Positions 1 to 5,993 of a stretch of 9,560 nt of DNA are shown piece after piece. This DNA is from Methanobacteriota archaeon. Lineage in GTDB: Archaea > Halobacteriota > Methanosarcinia > Methanosarcinales > Methanosarcinaceae. The DNA is taken from contig JAEWQJ010000018.1 of the NCBI GenBank assembly GCA_023399215.1, forward strand, positions 1 through 9,560, read 5' to 3'. The notes under the pieces are model-generated. The model was given only the letters and a program-made list of their open reading frames with translations. It ran no database searches and had not been told where the DNA came from. The translations under genes were made by a program, and so were the position numbers. Each line of letters begins with the position of its first letter. The stretch's first letter is position 1.

Positions 1-1
1 G

Positions 2-1471
2 GATTCTCCTTCAAATCGTGTTGTTAAACATTACTTATTAGATATGAATTCCCACACTTTCGAGGACATTAATTATGGAATTAATGGATCGGGCACCAAT
101 GGCATATTAGAAGCAAAATGGACTCCATCCGGTGATAAGATATATTTCGGAGTTTCAAGGATTGAAGAAACAAATTCTGGATATTGTTATATCATTTGCA
201 ATCCCGATGGTACAAATTTAAAATGTATAGGGACTAACTATACCGATCTTTCATACATAATAAAGAATCTTGGAAGTATTGGTTTTCAGAGGAATCTTAA
301 CTGGAATCAAGACTCCAGTAAAATCGTATTTGAATGGGAAAAACCTGGAAGTCATTCTCCTGGAGTATATATAGCAGACGGAGAGGGGTCAATTATCCGC
401 GAACTTCCATCAGCTACATATCCACAGCCTGTCTTGTACGATTCTGATAAAGTCTTTATTGTTACAGATGAAGGAACTGTAGTGCTTGCCAATAATGAAG
501 GCGATTCGATTCAGACTTTTCAGCCAGAGAACAGAGATGAACGCTACTGCGCTTTTTCGCTCAGCCCTGACAGAAAGAAAATAATGTTCGCTTCAGGGTC
601 ACCAGATAGCTACAATTTACAGACCTATATTTCTAAGATTGATGGTTCGAATTTAAAAGGAAATATCTCTTACAGTGAAGATATCTTGGCAAACGAATCC
701 TGGCAGCCAAACGGTTCAATCTTGTTGGTAAATCAGAATAGAAGTTTATATATTGTAGAAGGAGACGAAAATAACAAACGTCTTTTATATGAAGGCAATG
801 CAAGCGAATCCCAGTGGTTCCCAGATGGGAAGAAAATTCTTTTTGTTGAAAATGGAAACAAGCTGTATTCAATCGATATTGATGGAACCAATATAACTTT
901 TATCACTAATTTCGGACAGACTTCACCCAATACATGGAAATATTTCGATGAAAGTCAGCACTTTTCAATAAGCCCGTCAGGAAAAATCATAGCTTTTATG
1001 TCTGCCTTTGACTCAGCCACTGGAAAAGCTATTGAAAACTATGACATTTTTAATCTTAAGATTGCCGCTCCTTTGTTTATTGTTAATTCCGATGGCTCGA
1101 ATCTAACTCAAGTGACACCTGCAGTAAAAGGAAGATATGATACATGCATAAACTGGAGCCCTGATGGAAAGCAATTCACAATCGGGTCCACTACATATAT
1201 GGATCCAGGGTGGGACCATGTGAATAACTCTCTGGTAGAATTGGATTCTGAAAACTCTTCGTCAATCTGGAAGAGTTTGCCGGTAAAGAAAATTATCAAG
1301 AGCGAAGAATCTGGCACCGATAAGGTCCAAATCAACGAACCAAATTCCACCAACACGTCGCAAGTTGTCGAGAATAAGAAAACAAGCAATCAATCTCCTT
1401 CCTTTACGTTTTTGCAATTGTTTATCTGTCTAATGGGGATCTGGTTATTGCATAAAAGTAAGGAGTTGTGA
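2..1471 (+). CDS. Secreted PD40/TolB-like beta-propeller surface protein, 5' end outside the window
   Basis: The frame is open from base 2 and reads sensibly upstream of the first ATG at 44 (DSPSNRVVKHYLLD before MNSH), so the gene starts before the window and ATG 44 is internal. Counting from that Met, PD40-type blade motifs (W/S-x-P-D/S-G-K-x-I-x-F) lie near residues 26, 87, 172, 220, 258, 309 and 371, each followed by an I-x-x-x-DGTN-like strand. Such repeats build TolB-like propellers. Many N-x-S/T sequons fit an N-glycosylated archaeal surface protein. A polar, Ser/Asn-rich linker (about 400-450) leads to a C-terminal hydrophobic segment (about 455-469) and a basic end (HKSKEL), preceded by SPSF. 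This resembles a degenerate PGF-CTERM anchor, or is a plain membrane anchor. The permease gene follows after 4 nt, which suggests an operon and a role as partner of that transporter. The ligand is unknown. Confidence 0.85.
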   Translation, partial: DSPSNRVVKHYLLDMNSHTFEDINYGINGSGTNGILEAKWTPSGDKIYFGVSRIEETNSGYCYIICNPDGTNLKCIGTNYTDLSYIIKNLGSIGFQRNLNWNQDSSKIVFEWEKPGSHSPGVYIADGEGSIIRELPSATYPQPVLYDSDKVFIVTDEGTVVLANNEGDSIQTFQPENRDERYCAFSLSPDRKKIMFASGSPDSYNLQTYISKIDGSNLKGNISYSEDILANESWQPNGSILLVNQNRSLYIVEGDENNKRLLYEGNASESQWFPDGKKILFVENGNKLYSIDIDGTNITFITNFGQTSPNTWKYFDESQHFSISPSGKIIAFMSAFDSATGKAIENYDIFNLKIAAPLFIVNSDGSNLTQVTPAVKGRYDTCINWSPDGKQFTIGSTTYMDPGWDHVNNSLVELDSENSSSIWKSLPVKKIIKSEESGTDKVQINEPNSTNTSQVVENKKTSNQSPSFTFLQLFICLMGIWLLHKSKEL

Positions 1472-1475
1472 TTCA

Positions 1476-2330
1476 GTGAATAAAGGCTGCGTCTTAACTA
1501 TAGCACAAAAAGAGTTTTCGGACAAATTATATGAACCAAGTTTTTTTGTATTGCTTACTCTATTTACAGGTACCCTATTTATAGATCTGCAAAGCCGTAC
1601 AAGTGGATTTTGGGATGTTGTCCAGGTGATTGGGGTATTCTTCCCATTGGCAGGTATAGCTCTTGGGTATGACGGGATAATTAAAGAAAAAAATAGCAAA
1701 AGCCTCAATGTTTTATTGACACATCCTGTTTTCAGAGATAATATCATAACAGGCAAATTCCTGGGAATTTCAATGATTCTTGCCCTTGTAGTATTTTTAT
1801 CCGTGATAATTATCGCAGCTTCGGATTTTCTTATTTCCGGAAAAATTGCTGAATTTGATTCCCTCTTGCGTCTGCTAATTTTTGGAATATTTACTTACTT
1901 TTATTTATTAACTTTTGCAGCATTTGGGCTTTTTAGTTCAATCTGGTGTAAAACCGAAGTTGAATCCCTCACGTTAGGAGTTCTGGTATGGATTACGATG
2001 TGCTTTGCCCTTGGGCCTACTATCAAAATGCTAGCCTCTTTTGCATCAGGCCAAACAGTGTATGACATGACAAAAGAGTTTGTTTCTACAGCTTCCTCAT
2101 TTTATAATATCTCGCCTTTACATCATTTTGCTGAGGTGACAATTGGAGATCTGGATTTGAGTTATTATGGAGGGCTCCATGTCCTGACAAATGCCCATGG
2201 ATTTCTGGATACAGGGTATTCACTATCTTACCTGCTTGGATATTACTGGCAAAACGTAATAATCTTGCTAATTCTCCCGTTTTTGTTTCTGGCAGTCTCA
2301 TACATTTCATTTTTAAGAGATGATATTTAA
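1476..2330 (+). CDS. ABC-2 family transporter permease, first subunit
   Basis: This 284-residue polytopic membrane protein has about six membrane segments (near 22-37, 47-65, 95-118, 131-157, 163-190 and 258-279) and a large loop at 190-257. The family signatures are IAQKEFSD at the N-terminus and KEKNSKSLNVLLTHPVFRDN followed by I-I-T-G-K (about 70-94), the cytoplasmic segment typical of NosY-like ABC-2 permeases. It would form the membrane channel of an ABC transporter; no substrate can be inferred. The start is GTG at 1476, supported by AAGGAG at 1460-1465, 10 nt upstream, inside the end of the propeller gene. It ends 12 nt before the second permease, to which it is clearly related, so the two probably form a heterodimer. 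No ATPase gene is adjacent within the window. Confidence 0.9.
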   Translation: MNKGCVLTIAQKEFSDKLYEPSFFVLLTLFTGTLFIDLQSRTSGFWDVVQVIGVFFPLAGIALGYDGIIKEKNSKSLNVLLTHPVFRDNIITGKFLGISMILALVVFLSVIIIAASDFLISGKIAEFDSLLRLLIFGIFTYFYLLTFAAFGLFSSIWCKTEVESLTLGVLVWITMCFALGPTIKMLASFASGQTVYDMTKEFVSTASSFYNISPLHHFAEVTIGDLDLSYYGGLHVLTNAHGFLDTGYSLSYLLGYYWQNVIILLILPFLFLAVSYISFLRDDI

Positions 2331-2342
2331 GGAGGGAATAAT

Positions 2343-3227
2343 GTGGAAAATATCTCCAACGTCAAAATAATAGCTCAAAAAGAGTTTGCTGACTATTTAA
2401 AAAGTCCTGTATTCGTTTCTTTTACAGCGATTTTTACGCTGGTTGTTCTTGCTTATTCCTATGAACGAGGGACAGAAGTTGAATATACTGTAAATGTTCT
2501 AGGTAGTCCTGATTTGATGAGAGGGTTTGAAGGAATAGTACAGGTTGTCAGCCGTTTTGCACCAGTTATGGGTATAGTACTGGGTTTTGATGCAATTGTC
2601 AAAGAAATAAAGTCCAGTTCTATGAATGTTTTATTGACACATCCCATATTCAGGGATAATATAATTCTTGGAAAAATCCTGGGATCAGGCTTGTGTATCT
2701 TGCTGGTGCTTTTCTTTTCAATCAATCTGGCAACCGGAGTCATGATCATGGCTTCTGGTCTCCAAGTTACGATGCAGCAAATCACAAGGATTGAGATATT
2801 CGTGATTTTGACTTTTTTTTATTCTTTAATCTTCCTTGCAATCTCTATAATGATTTCGACAATAGCAAAAAAATCAAATAATTCCCTTATGTTCAACCTT
2901 ATTTTCTGGCTTATCATAACGATATTGCTTGCCAAATTAATCTTTGTTGTAAGTTATGCTTTTTCAGAAGATCTCAATACAGCAAATGGTCAGACTCAGA
3001 TCATCAAGAACTTCTTACCTGATTATCAGTATACTGCAACTGCTGTGGGAATCAAAAGTACTGATACAGGAATGACTTCTGGAATAGGTGGAATATTTGA
3101 CACACGCTATACACTTGGAGCCTGGGCATGGGAATTCTGGCCCAATCTGGCGTATCTTTTCGTGCTACCGTTCATCTTGCTTATAGGCTCAGTACTAGCA
3201 TTTTTGAAAAAGGACATAACATACTAA
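2343..3227 (+). CDS. ABC-2 family transporter permease, second subunit
   Basis: This 294-residue paralogue of the preceding permease shares the N-terminal IIAQKEFADYL, the KEIKSSSMNVLLTHPIFRDN segment (about 87-106) and a late IFDTRY motif (251-256) before the last membrane helix. Membrane segments lie near 22-38, 65-82, 112-138, 150-175, 181-206 and 266-288. GTG at 2343 is the start: it follows GGAGGG (2331-2336) by 6 nt, whereas the ATG at 2341 is in another frame that stops after nine codons. It probably pairs with the first permease to make a heterodimeric ABC channel. Transcription appears to end at the hairpin about 50 nt downstream. The substrate is unknown. Confidence 0.9.
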   Translation: MENISNVKIIAQKEFADYLKSPVFVSFTAIFTLVVLAYSYERGTEVEYTVNVLGSPDLMRGFEGIVQVVSRFAPVMGIVLGFDAIVKEIKSSSMNVLLTHPIFRDNIILGKILGSGLCILLVLFFSINLATGVMIMASGLQVTMQQITRIEIFVILTFFYSLIFLAISIMISTIAKKSNNSLMFNLIFWLIITILLAKLIFVVSYAFSEDLNTANGQTQIIKNFLPDYQYTATAVGIKSTDTGMTSGIGGIFDTRYTLGAWAWEFWPNLAYLFVLPFILLIGSVLAFLKKDITY

Positions 3228-3279
3228 AAAACGTCCGTAAAGACAACTTTAGATCAAGAGTCATAGATGTATATCATTT

Positions 3280-3318
3280 TTCATTCTTGTATTTGCACCA
3301 GAATGAATTATTATTTTT
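3280..3318 (+). terminator. Stem-loop with T-rich tail after the permease operon
   Basis: TTCATTCT (3280-3287) and AGAATGAA (3300-3307) form a perfect 8-bp inverted repeat with a 12-nt loop. TTATTATTTTT follows directly (3308-3318). The structure starts 52 nt after the second permease stop and is the natural transcript end for the + strand unit. Archaeal termination relies mainly on T-rich tracts, so the tail may matter more than the stem. Confidence 0.5.
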
Positions 3319-3704
3319 AAGATTGTAAGATTACTTTATAAATTTGGACAGGGATTTGAAATTTAAAGGAAATTGCGTTAACTTATTTTTGTCATTTGGC
3401 TAATCCTAAAACTCAAAATCTACTTATTTGACTCATTTTTGAAATAATCAATATAGCTTATGAATAAGAAAGCAGGCCAAAATTATTTAGATTGTTGAAG
3501 CAAAAATTAGTCTGGAGACAGACCCATTTAGTTGGAATTTAGTTAATCCATAACATCAGGAGCAGTAATATCACAAGTAAATCAAGTATTTCAAGAAAAA
3601 CCATGTTAAAAATGCCTTAACTAAAGAAAGAAGGTGTTGTGAAATTGGAGTAGTCTTCTTTAACGGCTTTTGATAATTAATCTCTTAAAGTAAGTCCAGT
3701 TATT
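3319..3704. other. Intergenic stretch between convergent genes, no gene recognised
   Basis: No frame on either strand is long or protein-like enough to call. A TATA-like CTTTATAAA lies near 3333-3342 on the + strand with nothing convincing downstream. A small hairpin, GTCTG-GAGA-CAGAC at 3510-3523, has a GNRA-type loop but only a 5-bp stem. The + frame at about 3473-3540 (KLFRLLKQKLVWRQ) could be a shred of an old gene but is too short to support a call. Confidence 0.5.
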
Positions 3705-4445
3705 CTACCTGTACTTTTCAATTAAGTTTTCATAAGAAGGATTTACTCTATAAATTATATTTCTTCCTATTTTTGTTTCCTGAATTATCCCTATATTTTT
3801 AAGATTTTTAACGTACCAGCTAATAGTAGCCCTGGAAACTCCAATTTCCTGTGCAAGAGCTATATTTGTAGTACACTTACTATCTTGTACTTCTAAGATT
3901 ATTCTTTTGCTTGTTATATTTTGAAGGGCAGAGATGATTCTTTTTTCTTCGTTATCATAGCTGAAATTGTTTTCGAAATACCGTATTTTTCCCCTATCTT
4001 CATAGTCTTCGATTTTGCTTTGAGCTTTAAGATTTTTTACATGGTATTTGACTGCTCCCCTATTCAAATTTAACTTATTTGCAATCTCACTAATATATGT
4101 TCCAGGTTTAGCTTTAATATAAGCATAAACTTTAGATTGACTGGAGCTCTCAGGTTCATTTGCTTGCTCTGTAATCTCGAATCCTAGTACCACGAAAATA
4201 AGCTTTGCAAGATACAGCAGTACATCTATTATTGATAAGATTTGCATCGCAGCCAGCCAGAGCAAAAACTGCCAGTAAGGTATCTGAGTGACTTCAAGCT
4301 CAACTACTTTTTCTCCGTTAATTGAAGCTCCAGCTTGATCACCTGGAGCCGGGCTTACGACATATTCTGTAGCCCTGGCTGTTGTTACTAAAAGAAAAAA
4401 TAGTAAACAGAAGATATATTTTTCAAACTTAATGTTGGTAAACAT
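3705..4445 (-). CDS. Membrane-anchored regulator with two winged-helix domains
   Basis: This 246-residue protein starts at ATG 4445. Residues 1-25 (MFTNIKFEKYIFCLLFFLLV, then TTARA) form a signal peptide. A short outer segment (about 26-56) is followed by a membrane-spanning stretch (about 57-88). Two cytoplasmic winged-helix domains follow: residues 103-160, with ISEIANKLNLNRGAVKYHVK as the HTH, and 165-246, with ALAQEIGVSRATISWYVKNL as the second. It most likely binds DNA from the membrane in response to an outside or membrane signal; its targets are unknown. An alternative start at 4517 would add 24 residues that are only an out-of-frame reading of the upstream beta-sandwich gene, so I reject it. 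No clear Shine-Dalgarno precedes 4445, and the gene overlaps the upstream pseudogene by 17 nt. The stop is TAG, which in Methanosarcina can be decoded as pyrrolysine; the next stop comes 14 codons later. Confidence 0.8.
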   Translation of the reverse strand: MFTNIKFEKYIFCLLFFLLVTTARATEYVVSPAPGDQAGASINGEKVVELEVTQIPYWQFLLWLAAMQILSIIDVLLYLAKLIFVVLGFEITEQANEPESSSQSKVYAYIKAKPGTYISEIANKLNLNRGAVKYHVKNLKAQSKIEDYEDRGKIRYFENNFSYDNEEKRIISALQNITSKRIILEVQDSKCTTNIALAQEIGVSRATISWYVKNLKNIGIIQETKIGRNIIYRVNPSYENLIEKYR

Positions 4446-4929
4446 TAAATGTATAGCTCTGTGTTCCACTAACCGATTCTCCATAAACTTTGAACTTCCA
4501 TGTCCCCTGTTGCACATATCCCTAGGAGGGGTCTATACTGAAATGTATCCTACCATTTATGCTTCCGTCAGAGTTATCGCGGTAAGTTCCGAGTTTGCTT
4601 CCAGAGGGGGTATAAACACTAAGAGTCAGGGAATCACTTGTATCTCCCCAGTTCAAATCTACTTCGAGATAATTCACTCCTGAACCTATGTTTACATTGT
4701 GAGTTAGAGTCTGTCCCTGGCTTATGGACTGAGTTGACAATATCGAAAGAAAGAAATTCTCTATATCAAAAGAATTTTCTATTCAGGGGCTAACAATGTA
4801 ATTTTCTCCAGTAAGATCTAAAACAACTTCATTATTCGAGTTTCCTGAGTGCCATTTTTCGGCGGAAACTGCAGGAATAGTCACCAATCCTATAATAGCG
4901 CATAAAATCAATACTTTAAAGGTTTTCAT
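4429..4929 (-). pseudogene. Small secreted PPC-like beta-sandwich protein, broken by two in-frame stops
   Basis: One frame reads from ATG 4929 to TAA 4429. It begins with a clear signal peptide (MKTFKVLILCAIIGLVTIPA, then VSA) and the mature start EKWHSGNSNNEVVLDLTG. The middle has beta-strand signatures of a pre-peptidase C-terminal-like fold: VNYLEVDLNWGD, SLTLSVYTPSGSKLGTY and NGRIHFSIDPS. The end is GYVQQGTWKFKVYGESVSGT and then a short tail to H. Two stops interrupt it: TGA at 4785-4783 after IVSP, and TAG at 4524-4522 where a Gln (CAG) is likely in intact relatives. About 57 nt between 4785 and 4729 looks like an insertion relative to the family as I recall it (IVSP joined directly to SISQGQ). 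The frame is otherwise intact, so decay seems recent. TAG could be read as pyrrolysine, but TGA blocks full-length product. Export to the cell surface is the likely ancestral role. Confidence 0.75.
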
Positions 4930-4960
4930 GGTAACACACAAAAAGAATTATAAATACAGA

Positions 4961-4976
4961 CATATATAGTTTCGGA
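4961..4976 (-). promoter_or_regulatory. Archaeal BRE/TATA promoter of the beta-sandwich pseudogene
   Basis: On the minus strand CCGAAAC is followed by TATATATG, a good match to a BRE plus TATA box. The TATA centre lies about 36 nt before ATG 4929, so transcription would start near 4940 with a very short leader. No Shine-Dalgarno is visible before the ATG, consistent with near-leaderless translation. It probably also drives the overlapping downstream regulator gene. Confidence 0.55.
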
Positions 4977-5040
4977 TGAAATATTAAAACGACCAGTATC
5001 CTATTATATAATAATTTGCTACTAAATTTAAAAATTGACC

Positions 5041-5087
5041 AAAAAAGCAGTGTCTCAAATTTGCTGTAAATTTGAATTCAAGTTTTT
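5041..5087. terminator. Bidirectional hairpin terminator candidate
   Basis: TCAAATTT (5055-5062) and AAATTTGA (5068-5075) form a perfect 8-bp stem with a 5-nt loop. On the + strand TTTTT follows at 5083-5087; on the minus strand TTTTTT follows at 5046-5041. The minus-strand reading is the more sensible: it lies about 75 nt downstream of the stop (5150) of a relic gene. Confidence 0.4.
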
Positions 5088-5149
5088 ACGTATTATGTAG
5101 ATAACTGATCTTCCAATATGGAATATTCTACTCAATAACTTTTTGATAT

Positions 5150-5350
5150 TTATGATTTTACAGAAAAATTGGTACATAACCTGAAAAAAAGCATAACTGT
5201 GTCTTTTGTCAAGAACGTCTTTTGAGTAGTTTCTTTAGGTTTTTTTTCTCGAACTTTGATATAAAAAGGCGGACTAATAACAAAATGTGTTTCAGCTTCA
5301 CTATATTTTATACTGGTTCTTGTTATCAGGGACCCACCTGAATTTTCTGC
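5150..5350 (-). pseudogene. 3' remnant of a surface protein with an Ig-like domain
   Basis: The minus strand has 66 sense codons (5350 to the TAA at 5152-5150) preceded by an in-frame TAA and without a usable early start codon. The product reads AENSGGSLITRTSIKYSEAE, then THFVISPPFYIKVREKKP, then TFLTKDTVMLFFRLCTNF. The alternating polar and hydrophobic pattern with GG-x-L-x-T-R and EAETHFVIS suggests the last strands of an extracellular Ig-like beta-sandwich. A basic linker and a truncated or frame-altered hydrophobic C-terminus follow. No start, upstream stops and a downstream hairpin terminator fit a decayed gene 3' end. The domain assignment is inference from pattern only. Confidence 0.45.
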
Positions 5351-5374
5351 TTATCCAGAGACATAATCATTATG

Positions 5375-5463
5375 CAGGGCTATCTATCACCACGTCTATA
5401 CTATTATTATAAGCCATATTCGCTTTGCACTAATCTACGTCGCTTCCGAGATTGATAGCCCTG
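5375..5463. repeat. Long inverted repeat with 10-bp perfect outer arms
   Basis: CAGGGCTATC (5375-5384) pairs perfectly with GATAGCCCTG (5454-5463). After one T-T mismatch, three more pairs extend the arms to 14 nt each around a loop of about 60 nt. The G+C-rich arms stand out from the A+T-rich surroundings. It could be a structured RNA, the ends of a tiny mobile element, or chance. The arms mimic an acceptor stem, but no T-arm or anticodon arm is evident. Confidence 0.5.
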
Positions 5464-5469
5464 ACTAAG

Positions 5470-5655
5470 GACATATGGAGTTCAAATGGATACTTAATGG
5501 AGAGTTTGAACCCATAAATTACTACTAGTTCCTTTTATATAAACTGCAAAGTTTTTAACCAAATAATTAAACTATCAAGATGATACTTAATTCATGATTT
5601 CATTTTTCTGCAATGTTATTTAATATGAAGAATTTTTTTGATATTTGGGATAAAA
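5470..5655. repeat. Diverged repeat, copy A (with internal inverted repeat 5476-5514)
   Basis: This segment aligns with 9201-9390. Shared blocks include ATGGAGTTCAAAT-like and TTTGAAC..CCATAA boxes, CAAAGTTTTTA, TGATTTCATTTTTC (here 5595-5608) and TATTTAATATGA (here 5617-5628). The left box pair is an inverted repeat: TGGAGTTCAAA at 5476-5486 against TTTGAACCCA at 5505-5514, with one bulged base. The right end covers the last codons and 3' flank of a winged-helix relic, so the repeat is probably the tail of a duplicated regulator gene plus its downstream region. Confidence 0.65.
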
Positions 5656-5823
5656 TATATGTTTTCCACAATCACTGTGAGCTTCAATCAGATTTTCTCC
5701 TTCGAAAATATTAAGATGATAGCGAAGAGTTCCACGGTTGAGGTCCATATTACTTGCAATCTCATTGAGTGCAGGTTATTGGACTTTAATAAGGCATTGT
5801 ATACACTTTCGGGAGGAAATTCT
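5620..5823 (-). pseudogene. Frameshifted winged-helix regulator remnant
   Basis: From 5769 to the TAA at 5622-5620 the minus strand reads LNEIASNMDLNRGTLRYHLN, then FEGENLIEAHSDCGKHIFYP, KYQKNSSY. This is a complete HTH and wing closely matching the first winged-helix domain of the regulator at 3705-4445 (ISEIANKLNLNRGAVKYHVK). Upstream the continuation lies in another frame (EFPPESVYNALLKSNNLHS, about 5823-5769). The break falls at CACTCAATGAG and would be explained by loss of one CTCA unit (inferred HSLNEIA). Farther upstream (to about 5920) another frame reads hydrophobic SLIILIASHQICEEGYECLV, perhaps the former membrane anchor. No intact start is seen. Confidence 0.65.
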
Positions 5824-5878
5824 CTCTTTCACTAGATTTATACCCTTCTTCTCTCTCACTAGGCATTCATATCCTTCC

Positions 5879-5983
5879 TCACAAATTTGATGTGAAGCTA
5901 TCAGGATGATTAAGGATCCGATACTTGAATCCCGCAAACTCTTTTTTGGCAACTGTCATAACTTTTACAAGATCGCAGTTCAT
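5879..5983 (-). pseudogene. Second ABC-2 permease of the decayed cassette, truncated to its N-terminus
   Basis: ATG 5983 lies 7 nt after GAGGG (5995-5991) and 10 nt after the preceding permease stop. The first 18 residues, MNCDLVKVMTVAKKEFAG, match the conserved permease start (compare IAQKEFADYL and IAQKEFADHL). The reading then turns into 16 residues with no membrane character (FKYRILNHPDSFTSNL) and stops at TGA 5881-5879. The body of the permease is missing. The junction with the winged-helix relic suggests a deletion that fused the two loci. By position it is the counterpart of the intact second permease at 2343-3227. Confidence 0.65.
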
Positions 5984-5993
5984 CTTTTGTCCC

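Noticed and set aside
2341..2370. ATG at 2341 as start of the second permease
   Set aside because: That frame stops after nine codons. GTG at 2343 follows a good ribosome-binding site and gives the conserved N-terminus.
4446..4517. Longer start for the double winged-helix regulator, adding 24 residues
   Set aside because: The added residues are an out-of-frame translation of the conserved end of the beta-sandwich gene (GYVQQGTW...). The signal peptide begins properly at ATG 4445.
4522..4740. A separate small gene starting at TTG 4740
   Set aside because: It is in the same frame as the signal-peptide segment upstream, has no ribosome-binding site and ends at a stop inside the conserved domain. 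It is the middle of a broken gene.
5377..5461. tRNA-like gene suggested by GGGCTAT...ATAGCCC acceptor-like arms
   Set aside because: No T-arm with a GTTC-type loop, no D-arm and no anticodon arm could be found on either strand.
5638..5835. A 65-codon + strand open frame
   Set aside because: The opposite strand encodes a clear winged-helix segment related to the regulator at 3705-4445, so this frame is a shadow.
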